A stretch of 64,000 nucleotides of DNA, from positions 372,001-436,000 of the forward strand of contig NZ_CP060007.1 in the NCBI RefSeq assembly GCF_014168535.1. The letters are read 5' to 3'. Positions 1-9,538 of the stretch are shown here, piece after piece (position 1 is the first letter of the stretch; every line of letters begins with the position of its first letter). The stretch comes from Lacibacter sediminis (GTDB lineage: Bacteria > Bacteroidota > Bacteroidia > Chitinophagales > Chitinophagaceae). A model generated the notes under the pieces. The model had not been told where the DNA came from. It did not search any database and was given only the letters and a program-made list of their open reading frames with translations. The translations under genes and the position numbers were made by a program.

Positions 1-1
1 C

Positions 2-1195
2 GGGCTAGGTTTACGTTTACTCGGTTTAAGTGGCGATGAAGTATTGCCACCTGATGTGTATGAACAATGCAGACAAGCAGGACTTCAGCAAGTAAGAGGA
101 ACAGTTCAGGCAGATATTTTGAAAGAAGATCAGGCACAAAACACCTGCATCTTCTCAACTGAATTTGCATTGAAGTTGATGGGCGATGTGCAGGAGTATT
201 TCATTCAGCAGAACGTTCGCAATTTTTACAGCGTAAGTATCAGCGGTTATCATATTGCAGAAGCCGGTGCAAATCCCATTACACAGTTAGCATTCACCTT
301 GGCAAATGGATTTACGTATGTTGAATACTATCTCAGCCGTGGAATGAACATTGATGATTTTGCACCTAACCTTTCGTTCTTCTTCAGCAACGGTATGGAT
401 CCTGAATACAGTGTGATCGGTCGTGTTGCAAGAAAGATCTGGGCCAAGGCAATGAAGTATAAATACAAAGCCAACAAACGCAGCCAGATGTTGAAGTATC
501 ATATTCAAACAAGTGGCCGCAGCTTGCATGCGCAGGAAATTGATTTCAATGATATACGCACTACGTTGCAGGCGTTGTATGCCATTTATGATAACTGTAA
601 TTCACTGCACACAAATGCTTATGATGAAGCTATTACTACACCAACAGAAGAAAGTGTGCGCAGGGCAATGGCCATTCAGCTCATCATCAACAGAGAACTT
701 GGAACAGCAAAGAATGAAAATCCAAACCAAGGTGCATTCTTAATTGAAGAATTAACTGATTTAGTTGAAGATGCTGTCATGACAGAGTTCAACCGTATTA
801 CTGAACGTGGTGGTGTGTTAGGTTCAATGGAGCGCATGTATCAACGCAATAAAATACAGGAAGAGAGTTTGTTTTACGAACATCAGAAACATACCGGCGA
901 GTTGCCGATTGTGGGTGTAAATACATTCCTCAACAAAAAAGGAAGCCCAACAATTGTTCCTGGTGAAGTCATTCGCAGTACGACAGAAGAGAAAGAACAA
1001 CAGATCAACAATCTGCACGCCTTCTGGAAGCGGAATGAACAACGCAGCGATGATGAATTGAAAAAGTTGAAACAGGTGGCTGTAAGTAACGGCAATATTT
1101 TTGCACAATTGATGGAAACAGCAAAGTATTGTTCATTAGGACAAATTACACATGCTCTTTATGAAGTAGGCGGACAGTACCGCAGAAACATGTAA
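2..1195 (+). CDS. icmF: Fused isobutyryl-CoA mutase-type acyl-CoA mutase, C-terminal part (5' truncated by window)
   Basis: The reading frame is open from base 2, so the gene starts outside the window; about 397 C-terminal residues are present. The sequence matches the substrate-binding mutase domain of the adenosylcobalamin-dependent methylmalonyl/isobutyryl-CoA mutase family. Seen are the [20 protein letters not shown] stretch, an ERGGVLG motif, and a tail with [15 protein letters not shown], which is typical of IcmF proteins (B12 domain, MeaI-like G domain and mutase in one chain). IcmF interconverts isobutyryl-CoA and n-butyryl-CoA, or related acyl-CoAs, in the cytoplasm. The B12 and GTPase domains would lie upstream and are not seen. 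An ordinary methylmalonyl-CoA mutase large subunit is less likely because of the tail motifs. Confidence 0.85.
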   Translation, partial: GLGLRLLGLSGDEVLPPDVYEQCRQAGLQQVRGTVQADILKEDQAQNTCIFSTEFALKLMGDVQEYFIQQNVRNFYSVSISGYHIAEAGANPITQLAFTLANGFTYVEYYLSRGMNIDDFAPNLSFFFSNGMDPEYSVIGRVARKIWAKAMKYKYKANKRSQMLKYHIQTSGRSLHAQEIDFNDIRTTLQALYAIYDNCNSLHTNAYDEAITTPTEESVRRAMAIQLIINRELGTAKNENPNQGAFLIEELTDLVEDAVMTEFNRITERGGVLGSMERMYQRNKIQEESLFYEHQKHTGELPIVGVNTFLNKKGSPTIVPGEVIRSTTEEKEQQINNLHAFWKRNEQRSDDELKKLKQVAVSNGNIFAQLMETAKYCSLGQITHALYEVGGQYRRNM

Positions 1196-1199
1196 TAAA

Positions 1200-1229
1200 A
1201 AAAGAGGCGCTCGATCGAGCGCCTCTTTT
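1200..1229. terminator. Bidirectional intrinsic terminator
   Basis: A perfect 22-nt palindrome (1204-1225, GAGGCGCTCGA and its complement) is flanked by an A run on the left and a T run on the right. It sits between two convergent genes and can end transcription from both sides. Confidence 0.9.
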
Positions 1230-1243
1230 CCCTCAAACCATCA

Positions 1244-1831
1244 TCATTCATTTTCTTTTACTTCTTTCCCTTTCTTATCGATCATGATGAGGTTCCCGTT
1301 TTTCATTACACGTGCCTGTCCATCAACAAAAAAATCAGCGAAGTTGTATTGATATTCAAACACCAGGGTTCCTTTCTTATTGATGTAGCCCCATAAGCCC
1401 TTACTGTTTGAAACAGGAGCTAAGCTTTCTGCAAAACCTCTTGCGTTTTCAAACTGATAAGGAATTACCACGGCGAAATTATGGTCAACAAAACCATACT
1501 TGCCATGCATGCGCACCACCGCCAATCCTTCACGGAAACAGCCGGCATCTTCATACTTGAATTCTTCTACCTCCTTACCTGTTGAATCAATATAACCCCA
1601 TTTGTTATCCTTACGTACAGTTGCTTTACCTTCACGAAGCGTCATTGCTTCATCATAGATCAATGGCACCACCAATTCTCCTTTCGTGTTAACGTATCCA
1701 TACTTGTTTTCTTTTGAAACTTTTGCAAGACCAAACGCAAACTCATCTACATAGTCGTATAGTTTCACCCAGCTTTGTGCAGTTGAATCTAAAGCAATGA
1801 ACAGCATGATCAGAATGAGATACTTTTTCAT
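1244..1831 (-). CDS. Secreted WG-repeat protein
   Basis: This is a 195-residue protein with an N-terminal signal peptide (about residues 1-18, ending near STAQS). It is followed by about five repeats of the WG family; the units carry YGYVNTKGELVVP, WGYIDSTGKEV, YGFVDHN and WGYINKKGTLV. WG repeats form small beta units in exported Bacteroidota proteins; no enzymatic role is known. The gene is monocistronic and convergent with the acyl-CoA mutase gene. The start is the ATG at the signal peptide. The function is not predictable beyond an envelope or periplasmic location. Confidence 0.8.
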   Translation of the reverse strand: MKKYLILIMLFIALDSTAQSWVKLYDYVDEFAFGLAKVSKENKYGYVNTKGELVVPLIYDEAMTLREGKATVRKDNKWGYIDSTGKEVEEFKYEDAGCFREGLAVVRMHGKYGFVDHNFAVVIPYQFENARGFAESLAPVSNSKGLWGYINKKGTLVFEYQYNFADFFVDGQARVMKNGNLIMIDKKGKEVKENE

Positions 1832-1967
1832 TGTTCATATTTTTAGTGTGTTAAAAATCATATGTCAAGTTAGAAACAGATACTATCTAATTCAATGATG
1901 ACAGGCATACAAGGGAATGACGATGAGCAGAAAACCGGCTTTTCTCCTAAATACGTAACTTGCTGCC

Positions 1968-2774
1968 ATGAGAAAGCTGTGCTTATTACTACCTGTTTTG
2001 GCATTGTTGATCAACAGTTGTTCAACCAATCCTTACAGGGCTACCAACAAATCGTATAAAAAGCAAACAAAAGCATTTGCAAAGCTATTGAGTCAGTATC
2101 CTTTGCAGGATTCAGTAAATAATGCGTCTTATTTTGTGGGTACTACTAATCTGTCGATGCGCAGACCAAATTTTGTGATCATTCATCATACTGCACAAAA
2201 CAGTTGCGAGCAAACATTAAAAACATTTACGTTGCCACGCACACAGGTGAGTGCGCATTATGTGATCTGTAAAGATGGAACAGTGCATCATATGTTGAAT
2301 GATTATTTGCGTGCCCATCATGCAGGCGTGAGCCGTTGGGGTAATTCAACTGACATCAATTCAAACAGTATTGGTATTGAATTAGACAATAACGGATTTG
2401 AATCATTTGATGAACGACAACTGAATAGTTTGAATTTATTACTGGAACGATTAAAGAAATCGTTTAACATACCGTCAGCTAATTTCATTGGTCATGGTGA
2501 TATTGCACCAACCCGTAAAAATGATCCTAACTGGCGATTCCCCTGGCAAACATTAAGTGAAAAAGGTTTTGGCCTGTGGTGGAGCGATACCAGCAATGTG
2601 CAGGTGCCGGAGAATTTTGATTATCTTACAGCTATCCGCATCGTTGGTTATGATGTAAAAGACACATCGGCAGCAATTGTGGGGTTTAAGCGGCATTTCC
2701 TGATGGATACAACAAAAGGAATGACTCCCGAGGCAGCGAAAGTGCTGTTTCAGCTACATAAAAAATACCTGTAA
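1968..2774 (+). CDS. N-acetylmuramoyl-L-alanine amidase, lipoprotein (Amidase_2, AmiD-like)
   Basis: This 268-residue protein begins with a lipoprotein signal (hydrophobic run ending LLINSC, lipid-anchored Cys about residue 18). The Amidase_2 fold covers about residues 60-200: FVIIHHTA supplies the first zinc histidine, IGIELDNNG is the core strand, and FIGHGDIAP followed by RKNDP supplies the remaining His and Asp ligands. Such zinc amidases cut the bond between N-acetylmuramic acid and L-Ala in peptidoglycan or in released anhydro-muropeptides. The C-terminal 70 residues resemble the helical tail seen in AmiD-type enzymes. It stands alone, with about 175 nt of featureless DNA downstream. 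Confidence 0.85.
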   Translation: MRKLCLLLPVLALLINSCSTNPYRATNKSYKKQTKAFAKLLSQYPLQDSVNNASYFVGTTNLSMRRPNFVIIHHTAQNSCEQTLKTFTLPRTQVSAHYVICKDGTVHHMLNDYLRAHHAGVSRWGNSTDINSNSIGIELDNNGFESFDERQLNSLNLLLERLKKSFNIPSANFIGHGDIAPTRKNDPNWRFPWQTLSEKGFGLWWSDTSNVQVPENFDYLTAIRIVGYDVKDTSAAIVGFKRHFLMDTTKGMTPEAAKVLFQLHKKYL

Positions 2775-2950
2775 CTTTAATGAACTTCGGTTATTCTCAG
2801 CAGAATAATCTTTCGTTGATTGCTCCATATTAAAAAGATTGCAACAGGAAACGTTTGCGATGTTGAATCGCAAGGCTGAAACTGTATAAAACGATATATT
2901 GCCTGTTCATGAATCCGCTACCGTTTGAAGAATCGGTTAAATAAAAAAGT

Positions 2951-5560
2951 ATGACAGCAGAGCAACAACGATTATCAGAAAATGCAAATAAAGCTGTTCC
3001 GCTCGAACGTTGGGGGCCTTACCTCAGCGAACGGCAATGGGGAACAGTGCGTGAAGATTATGGTGAACATGGAGATGCGTGGGGTTATTTTCCGTTTGAA
3101 CATTCACATTTCCGTTCCTATTTATGGGGCGAAGATGGATTGGCCGGCATCTCCGATTATTTCCAGAATCTTTGTTTTTGTGTAGCGTTATGGAACGGAA
3201 AGGATCCGATCTTAAAAGAACGCTTATTTGGCCTTGGTAACTACAGTGGGAACCATGGCGAAGATGTAAAAGAATTGTACTACTATCTTGATAATGTTCC
3301 ATCGCATTACTACATGGAATATTTATACAAGTATCCACAGAGTGCATTTCCTTATAAGAAACTCTACGAAGAAAATAAAAAACGTAACCGGCTTGAACCG
3401 GAGTATGAAATTTTAGATACGCCGGCTTTTCGCAACAACCATTACTTCGACGTGAAAGTGACCTATGCGAAACAAAGTGGTAACGATGTATTCATTAAAA
3501 TTGATATCACAAACCTGTATCATCGTTCAGCAGATCTTACTGTGTTACCCACACTATGGTTTTCGAACAAATGGAGCAATGATGAAAAACAAATGAAGCC
3601 ATTGCTGAAATATGTAAATAAGAACAGTGTGCATGCATGGCATAACCGTCTTGGCGATTACTATTTTTACTTTTCTGACGCAGATGATCTTTGGTTTACA
3701 GAAAACGAAACCAATAAAGAGAAATTCAATGGCACAGCAAACAAATCCATTTTTGTAAAGGATGCTTTTCATGATGCTGTGATCAATAACAAGAACAAAA
3801 AGAAACTGCGTGAGAAACAGGCAGGTACTAAATGTGCTCCTGTTTATAATCTGCATTTAAGGGCGCAGGAAACAAAAACACTTTATTGCAGGTTGGTAGA
3901 TGGTTATATGGATCAGCCTTTTTACGAAGGCTTTGAGCATTTATTTCATCAACGAAAACAGGAGGCCGATGATTTTTACGCATCAGTCATTTCACCTGCA
4001 TTAACGGAGGATCAGAAACGTATTTCACGCCAGGCTTATGCAGGCTTGTTGTGGAGTAAGCAATTTTATTCGTTTGATGTTGAGCAATGGATCAATGATG
4101 GTGATGGTATTACGTCTCCAAATAACGGAAAGAAGTTTGGTCGTAATAGTGATTGGACGCATTTGAAAAATGCAGATGTTATTTCCATGCCTGATAAATG
4201 GGAATACCCCTGGTATGCAGCATGGGATCTCGCTTTTCAATGTATTGCAATGGCGGCAGTTGATCCGGTATTTGCAAAACATCAGTTACTGCTTATTATG
4301 CGTGAGTGGTACATGAAACCTGATGGACAGTTACCTGCATACGAATGGAATTTTGGTGATGTAAATCCACCGGTGCATGCAACAGCTGCATGGTATGTAT
4401 ACAATATTGAAAAGCGGCGCACAGGAAAAGGCGATGTGCAATTTCTGAAACGCATCTTTCAAAAACTCATTATCAATTTTACCTGGTGGATAAACCGAAA
4501 AGATGAAAATGGGAATAATTTATTTCAAGGTGGCTTCTTAGGACTTGATAATATTGGGGTATTCAATCGCTCTCATCATATTCCCGGTAATCATCAATTG
4601 GAACAGGCCGATGGTACAGCATGGATGGGCATGTATGCATTGAACATGATGGACATTGCATTGGAGATCGCTATGTATGATGATGCATTTGAAGATACAG
4701 CTACACGTTTCTTCGAACATTTTGTATTGATCGCAGAAGCGTTGAATGAACAGCATACATGGAACGAAGAAGATAAATTCTATTACGATGTGTTGGTGCT
4801 GCACGATGGAAGTCATTTGCCGTTGCGTATAAAATCGGCGGTAGGTTTAACCAGTCTGTTTGCAGTATCAACTATTCATAAAAGCAGCTTGGCACGTTTG
4901 CGTGATTTCAGGAAACGTATTTCCTGGTTTGAAAATTATCGAAAATCAAAAGGACGGTTTTGGCCGAACGAAGAAAAAAGTGATAGCGAAGAGATCTTAA
5001 TTTCATTGGTGCCGAGAGAACGCTTACTGGCAATTCTTACACGTTTGCTGGATGAGGCAGAATTTTTATCGGTAGGTGGTATCCGAGCTTTATCAAAAGA
5101 TCATGAAAAAAATCCTTACTCGGTAGAGATCGATGGGCAGATCTATTCTATTCAATATGATCCGGGCGACAGCACCAGTGATATGTTTGGTGGTAACAGT
5201 AACTGGCGTGGGCCTGTGTGGTTGCCGTTGAACTTTTTGACGATTCAATCGATCAAAAGCTTCGGTGATTTTTATGGCGATAGTGTGAAGGTGGAATATC
5301 CAACTGATTCAGGAAACTACCTGAACCTCAGAGATGTGGCAAAAGAGTTATCAACCCGAATTGTAAACATGTTCAGTATAAATGAAAAAGGTGAACGTCG
5401 TTGTTATGAAGATTACAATTGGTTTTATAAGCAGCCGGGCAATGAACATTTGATTCTCTTCTACGAATATTTCAACGGTGATAGCGGTAAAGGATTAGGC
5501 GCAAACCATCAAACCGGATGGACGGCGCTGGTAGCTGAGTTGTTGCATGAATTTGCATAA
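2951..5560 (+). CDS. GH63-type glucosidase
   Basis: This 869-residue protein has no signal peptide and is predicted to be cytoplasmic. It matches bacterial members of glycoside hydrolase family 63 / MGH1-like glucosidases: an N-terminal beta-rich region, then an (alpha/alpha)6 barrel with the block GQLPAYEWNFGDVNPPVHA (about residues 459-477) and the C-terminal block GGNSNWRGPVWLP (about 748-760). These blocks surround the acid/base pair in the family. The family hydrolyses alpha-glucosidic bonds in oligosaccharides or small glucosides; the actual substrate is unknown. The gene converges on the sulfatase gene with only 15 nt between stop codons. Confidence 0.85.
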   Translation: MTAEQQRLSENANKAVPLERWGPYLSERQWGTVREDYGEHGDAWGYFPFEHSHFRSYLWGEDGLAGISDYFQNLCFCVALWNGKDPILKERLFGLGNYSGNHGEDVKELYYYLDNVPSHYYMEYLYKYPQSAFPYKKLYEENKKRNRLEPEYEILDTPAFRNNHYFDVKVTYAKQSGNDVFIKIDITNLYHRSADLTVLPTLWFSNKWSNDEKQMKPLLKYVNKNSVHAWHNRLGDYYFYFSDADDLWFTENETNKEKFNGTANKSIFVKDAFHDAVINNKNKKKLREKQAGTKCAPVYNLHLRAQETKTLYCRLVDGYMDQPFYEGFEHLFHQRKQEADDFYASVISPALTEDQKRISRQAYAGLLWSKQFYSFDVEQWINDGDGITSPNNGKKFGRNSDWTHLKNADVISMPDKWEYPWYAAWDLAFQCIAMAAVDPVFAKHQLLLIMREWYMKPDGQLPAYEWNFGDVNPPVHATAAWYVYNIEKRRTGKGDVQFLKRIFQKLIINFTWWINRKDENGNNLFQGGFLGLDNIGVFNRSHHIPGNHQLEQADGTAWMGMYALNMMDIALEIAMYDDAFEDTATRFFEHFVLIAEALNEQHTWNEEDKFYYDVLVLHDGSHLPLRIKSAVGLTSLFAVSTIHKSSLARLRDFRKRISWFENYRKSKGRFWPNEEKSDSEEILISLVPRERLLAILTRLLDEAEFLSVGGIRALSKDHEKNPYSVEIDGQIYSIQYDPGDSTSDMFGGNSNWRGPVWLPLNFLTIQSIKSFGDFYGDSVKVEYPTDSGNYLNLRDVAKELSTRIVNMFSINEKGERRCYEDYNWFYKQPGNEHLILFYEYFNGDSGKGLGANHQTGWTALVAELLHEFA

Positions 5561-5575
5561 CACTCAAAAGAAAGC

Positions 5576-7114
5576 TTAATGTAATTCGCCAGCCGGTTCG
5601 TGATCATCGTATTGATCTCTCAACTTCAGCAATTCAACTTTCAATTGTTTGATAATGGATTGATGTGCAGTTGAGCGGATAAGATTATACTTTTCCTGCG
5701 GGTCTTTAGTGAGATCATACAATTCCCATTCATTAGCTGTATAGAAATAGATCAGCTTATATTGCTTTCCTCTTATACCAACATGTGGCATCACATAATG
5801 ATCAATGGGATATTCATAATAATGATAATAGAGATAATTCCTGCTCAGTTTTTTTTGTTGTGTAAGATGTTCTTGCAGACTTATTCCCTGCATCCATGCC
5901 GGAACTTTCACAGCGGCAACATCCATAATGGTAGGAGCAAAGTCAATGTTCTGGACCAATTCGTTAGAAACAGTTTCCGGTTTTATTTTGGCGGGCCAAC
6001 GCATTAATAGCGGAGCCTGCATAGATACATCATACATCCAGCGTTTGTCAAACCATCCATTTTCGCCAAGATAGAAACCCTGATCGCCTGTATAAATCAC
6101 CAACGTATTTTTTGTAAGCCCGTTTTTATCTAAGTATTCAAGCAATCGACCGATGTTTTCATCAACAGATGCAACACAGGCCATATAATCCTGCATGTAC
6201 CATTGGTATTTTAACGCAAGTAATTTTCGTTTGTCTTTGTAATGTTGTTGCAGCAATTTGCCACGTTGCGCATAAATTTCTTTTAACCCATTCTTTTCCT
6301 CTTCTGCAATATGATTAAAGATGAAATTGTAACCACTTTTTTCTGATTGGCTTGGTTTTAATTCAGGGATATGTTCATAGTATACAGGATCAATTTTCAG
6401 ATCAACGGATAATTCCATGTCATAAAGAATACTCATCTTCTGTTCCTGCCATGGTTTACCAAATTGTGATACGTCTGCATATAATGTTGGCGGTTCCGGG
6501 TACACTTGCTTTGATGTGATGCGCAGATGTTTTAAACGTGGCATCCAGTTACGATGTGGTGCTTTGTGGTGCAGCAATAGTAAAAAAGGCTTATTCTTAT
6601 CTCTCTGATCGAGCCATTGCAAAGCATCATTTGTAGTAACATCTGTAGCATATCCTTTTTCAACAACCGTATCGCCTTTCATGTTGATCATTAAAGGATC
6701 ATAGTATCGTCCCTGGCCGGGTAATATTTTCCAATAGTCAAAACCTGTTGGTAAAGAATGTAAATGCCATTTGCCTGTAAGCGCAGTTTGATAACCTGCT
6801 TCCCGCATTAATTGGGGCATGGTGATTTTAGAAGAGTCAAATCTCGTGCGGTTATCTTTTACAGCATTTTTATGCGAATGCTGGCCTGTGAGTAAAGTAG
6901 CTCTTGCAGGACTGCAAATAGAGTTGCCAACAAAAGCTTTGTTGAAACGAATACCTTCTTTTGCCAGCCGATCGATATTCGGCGTTTGAATAAACTGTTT
7001 GTTGTATGCACTAATGGCATCGTTGTCATGATCATCACTCATGATGTAAATAATGTTTGGCTGTTGTGCAAAAACATTCTGGCAGCAAAGCAGGAAAAAG
7101 AAGAAAAATCGCAT
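5576..7114 (-). CDS. Secreted sulfatase (formylglycine-dependent)
   Basis: This 512-residue protein has a signal peptide (residues 1-16, ending VFA-QQ). It is a type I sulfatase: the metal-binding motif IYIMSDDHD lies near residues 22-30, and the active-site motif CSPAR puts the formylglycine-forming Cys at residue 67, followed by the expected TLLTG. Further family blocks are TGKWHLH, DENIGRLLEYLD and YTGDQGFYLGENGWFDKR. It would remove sulfate esters from glycans in the periplasm after maturation by a formylglycine-generating enzyme, which is not in this window. The substrate is not predictable, and no SusC/D pair is adjacent. Confidence 0.9.
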   Translation of the reverse strand: MRFFFFFLLCCQNVFAQQPNIIYIMSDDHDNDAISAYNKQFIQTPNIDRLAKEGIRFNKAFVGNSICSPARATLLTGQHSHKNAVKDNRTRFDSSKITMPQLMREAGYQTALTGKWHLHSLPTGFDYWKILPGQGRYYDPLMINMKGDTVVEKGYATDVTTNDALQWLDQRDKNKPFLLLLHHKAPHRNWMPRLKHLRITSKQVYPEPPTLYADVSQFGKPWQEQKMSILYDMELSVDLKIDPVYYEHIPELKPSQSEKSGYNFIFNHIAEEEKNGLKEIYAQRGKLLQQHYKDKRKLLALKYQWYMQDYMACVASVDENIGRLLEYLDKNGLTKNTLVIYTGDQGFYLGENGWFDKRWMYDVSMQAPLLMRWPAKIKPETVSNELVQNIDFAPTIMDVAAVKVPAWMQGISLQEHLTQQKKLSRNYLYYHYYEYPIDHYVMPHVGIRGKQYKLIYFYTANEWELYDLTKDPQEKYNLIRSTAHQSIIKQLKVELLKLRDQYDDHEPAGELH

Positions 7115-7167
7115 GGTCGAAAGTTACAATAGTTGCAGGATATGTAGATTTGAAAAAAGATTGAAAC

Positions 7168-8106
7168 ATGGAATTTGGACGGGTTGATGAACAGCTATTG
7201 GATACGATCGATTTCTCGTTGCCAGCAGAACCTGCTTTTAATAAAACAGTATTAAGCGGCAAAGCAGCGAAAGATGCAAAAGTATATCTGGGCTGTGCAA
7301 AATGGGGAAGAACAGAATGGGTGGGAAAGATCTATCCGCCCAAAACAAAGGAGAAAGATTTTTTGAAGCACTATGTACATCACTATAACAGTATTGAACT
7401 GAACGCCACGCATTACAAAGTATATGGAGAACCAGGTACTCGTAAATGGGCAGAGAACGCAAAGGGCATGGATTTTAAGTTTTGTCCGAAAATGTACCAA
7501 GGTGTAACACATCGTGGCAGTTTGAGAGGAAAAGATTTTATTACCAATGAATTTTTTCGTGGCATCGTTGGGTTTGAAGAACATCTCGGTCCCATCTTCG
7601 TACAGGTAAGCGATACATTTTCTCCCAAACGTAAACAGGAATTGTTTGATTATATGGCTTCGCTGCCAAAAGATCTGCAGTTCTTTTTAGAAGTGCGTCA
7701 TCCTGATTGGTTTGGGAAAGAAGAAATACGCAATGAGCTCTTCACTACTTTAAAACAAATGAATATTGGCGCTGTGATCACCGATACTGCAGGGCGAAGA
7801 GATTGTGCACATATGCATCTAACTGTTCCGAAAGTATTCATCCGTTATGTAGGTAACAGTTTACATAAATCAGATTACACCCGTTGCGATGTATGGGTTG
7901 AACGTATGAAGCATTGGCAGCAGCAAGGCATGGAAGAGACTTATTTCTTTATGCATATGCATGATGAAGCAACATCACCAGAATTAACCGTTTACCTCGT
8001 TGATAAAATGAATGAAGAAATGGGTTTAAATTTGATCAAGCCCAAGTTTATTGAAGGAGGTGTGAGTGAAAAGCCAAAACCGAAACAAAGAGGATTATTT
8101 GATTGA
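7168..8106 (+). CDS. DUF72 (YecE-like) family protein
   Basis: This 312-residue protein matches the DUF72/YecE family of TIM-barrel proteins. It has YLGCAKWGRTEWVGKIYP near residues 39-57, FLKHYVHHYNSIELNATHY (a classic family block), the FEVRHPDWF-like segment FLEVRHPDWF, and the C-terminal YFFMHMHDEA. The biochemical function of the family is unknown; a nuclease-like or carbohydrate-related role has been suggested but not shown. It is divergent from the sulfatase, with 53 nt between the starts, and is followed by a terminator. Confidence 0.85.
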   Translation: MEFGRVDEQLLDTIDFSLPAEPAFNKTVLSGKAAKDAKVYLGCAKWGRTEWVGKIYPPKTKEKDFLKHYVHHYNSIELNATHYKVYGEPGTRKWAENAKGMDFKFCPKMYQGVTHRGSLRGKDFITNEFFRGIVGFEEHLGPIFVQVSDTFSPKRKQELFDYMASLPKDLQFFLEVRHPDWFGKEEIRNELFTTLKQMNIGAVITDTAGRRDCAHMHLTVPKVFIRYVGNSLHKSDYTRCDVWVERMKHWQQQGMEETYFFMHMHDEATSPELTVYLVDKMNEEMGLNLIKPKFIEGGVSEKPKPKQRGLFD

Positions 8107-8125
8107 TGAAATAGGCTTAACAAAA

Positions 8126-8157
8126 CAAGGGAGGCGAAGCGCCTCCCTTGTTATTTA
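8126..8157. terminator. Bidirectional intrinsic terminator
   Basis: An 11-bp perfect stem, CAAGGGAGGCG paired with CGCCTCCCTTG (8126-8150) around an AAG loop, with a T-rich right flank. It lies between convergent genes. Confidence 0.85.
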
Positions 8158-8173
8158 TTTACAGCATTATTTC

Positions 8174-9466
8174 TTATTTACTTTGTTTATATACTTTCCC
8201 ATCTTTCATCACCCACTTTACATCGCCTAACACTTTAATGTTGCTGAGTGGATTTTCTTTCACCGCAATAATATCTGCAAAAGCACCGGGAATAAGTTCA
8301 CCAATCAAACCTGTTTGTTCCAGCAACTCAGCTGCATTAATTGTTGCCGTTTGAATTGCCTGCAGCGGCTGCATGCCATACTGAACAAAGAATTCAAAAT
8401 CTTTTGTTTGTGGTTCGTTCCAATCGTAACCACCAATGTCTGTACCGTAAGCGATTTTCACTCCAAAGCTCATTGCTTTTTTAAAAACTTCAGGCTCCGA
8501 TTGAGTAAAATATTTATTGATGGGGCTTCCTGCTTTCGCTCTGCCTTCTGCTACAAAATCATTTACATAAATAGTGGGGCACCAGAATACATTTTTCTTT
8601 GCCATCAGCTGCATACATTCTTCATTCATACCAAACCCATGTTCAATACTGCTTGCACCTGCGTTGATGGAATAAATAATACCATCGGGTGTAACGGCAT
8701 GTGCTGCTAACTTTTTTCTGCTCTTGAGTGTTTCATCGGCAATGGCTTCAATTTCTTCTTTGGTAAAATTGGGAATGCTTTTGTAACCGCCGTTGGGCAA
8801 ACGCACATAACCACGATCGGCATAAATTTTTATCCAATCGGCACCATACGCAATTTGCGTACGAACAGCTTTGCGTCCTTCATCTGCACCGGTAATTTCC
8901 TGTAAGCCCTTCGGTAATTTTAATTCCCATGCATAATCTTTTTCTGCAATTAAATAATGCCCGGTTGTATTGATCGCTAATGTAGAGACAAACATTCTTG
9001 GTCCGGGAATGATATTTTTGTTGATGGCTTTCTTAATGTCCACATCAGCATAACCAGCGCCTTCCGTTCCAAGATCACGAATAGTTGTAAAGCCATTCAG
9101 CAACGATTGATGTGCACTCTTCGATGCACGCAGTGTGCGGTAAGGAATCGATTCTTTTAACACCTGTACATCATAATCTTCCGTAGTAATATCGCCCTGC
9201 AACAATACATGTGTATGACAGTCGATCAACCCCGGAAGAATAAAATAGTCTTTCAGATCAATCACCGAATCTGTTTTTTGTTTGAAGTTGGCTGCATCTG
9301 TAATCGATTCGATCTTGTTTCCTTTTACAAGAATCACCTGGTTGATGAGGATTTTGCCGGTTCGTACATCGAGCATCTTACCACATTGAATGGCGATGGA
9401 CTTTTGTTGTGCGAACGAAAACAGAACAATTACCTGCAGCAGAAGCAGGGATATAATTTTTCTCAT
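8174..9466 (-). CDS. Secreted amidohydrolase family protein (imidazolonepropionase-like)
   Basis: This 430-residue protein has a signal peptide (residues 1-19). It is an amidohydrolase-superfamily metalloenzyme: the metal-binding HxH motif is DCHTHV (His84, His86), with later ligands in LAAHAVT and SIEHGFG, and the terminal Asp in GTDIGG. The C-terminal strand region PGAFADIIAVKENPLSNI is typical of imidazolonepropionase-like and Xaa-Pro dipeptidase-like members of Bacteroidota. It probably hydrolyses an amide or cyclic amide in the periplasm; the substrate is unknown. Confidence 0.85.
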   Translation of the reverse strand: MRKIISLLLLQVIVLFSFAQQKSIAIQCGKMLDVRTGKILINQVILVKGNKIESITDAANFKQKTDSVIDLKDYFILPGLIDCHTHVLLQGDITTEDYDVQVLKESIPYRTLRASKSAHQSLLNGFTTIRDLGTEGAGYADVDIKKAINKNIIPGPRMFVSTLAINTTGHYLIAEKDYAWELKLPKGLQEITGADEGRKAVRTQIAYGADWIKIYADRGYVRLPNGGYKSIPNFTKEEIEAIADETLKSRKKLAAHAVTPDGIIYSINAGASSIEHGFGMNEECMQLMAKKNVFWCPTIYVNDFVAEGRAKAGSPINKYFTQSEPEVFKKAMSFGVKIAYGTDIGGYDWNEPQTKDFEFFVQYGMQPLQAIQTATINAAELLEQTGLIGELIPGAFADIIAVKENPLSNIKVLGDVKWVMKDGKVYKQSK

Positions 9467-9538
9467 GTGTTTGGTTTAGGAAAATGAATGTACCGAATTA
9501 CTGTTATCCATAACAGTAAAAAGGATCAATGGTTCAGC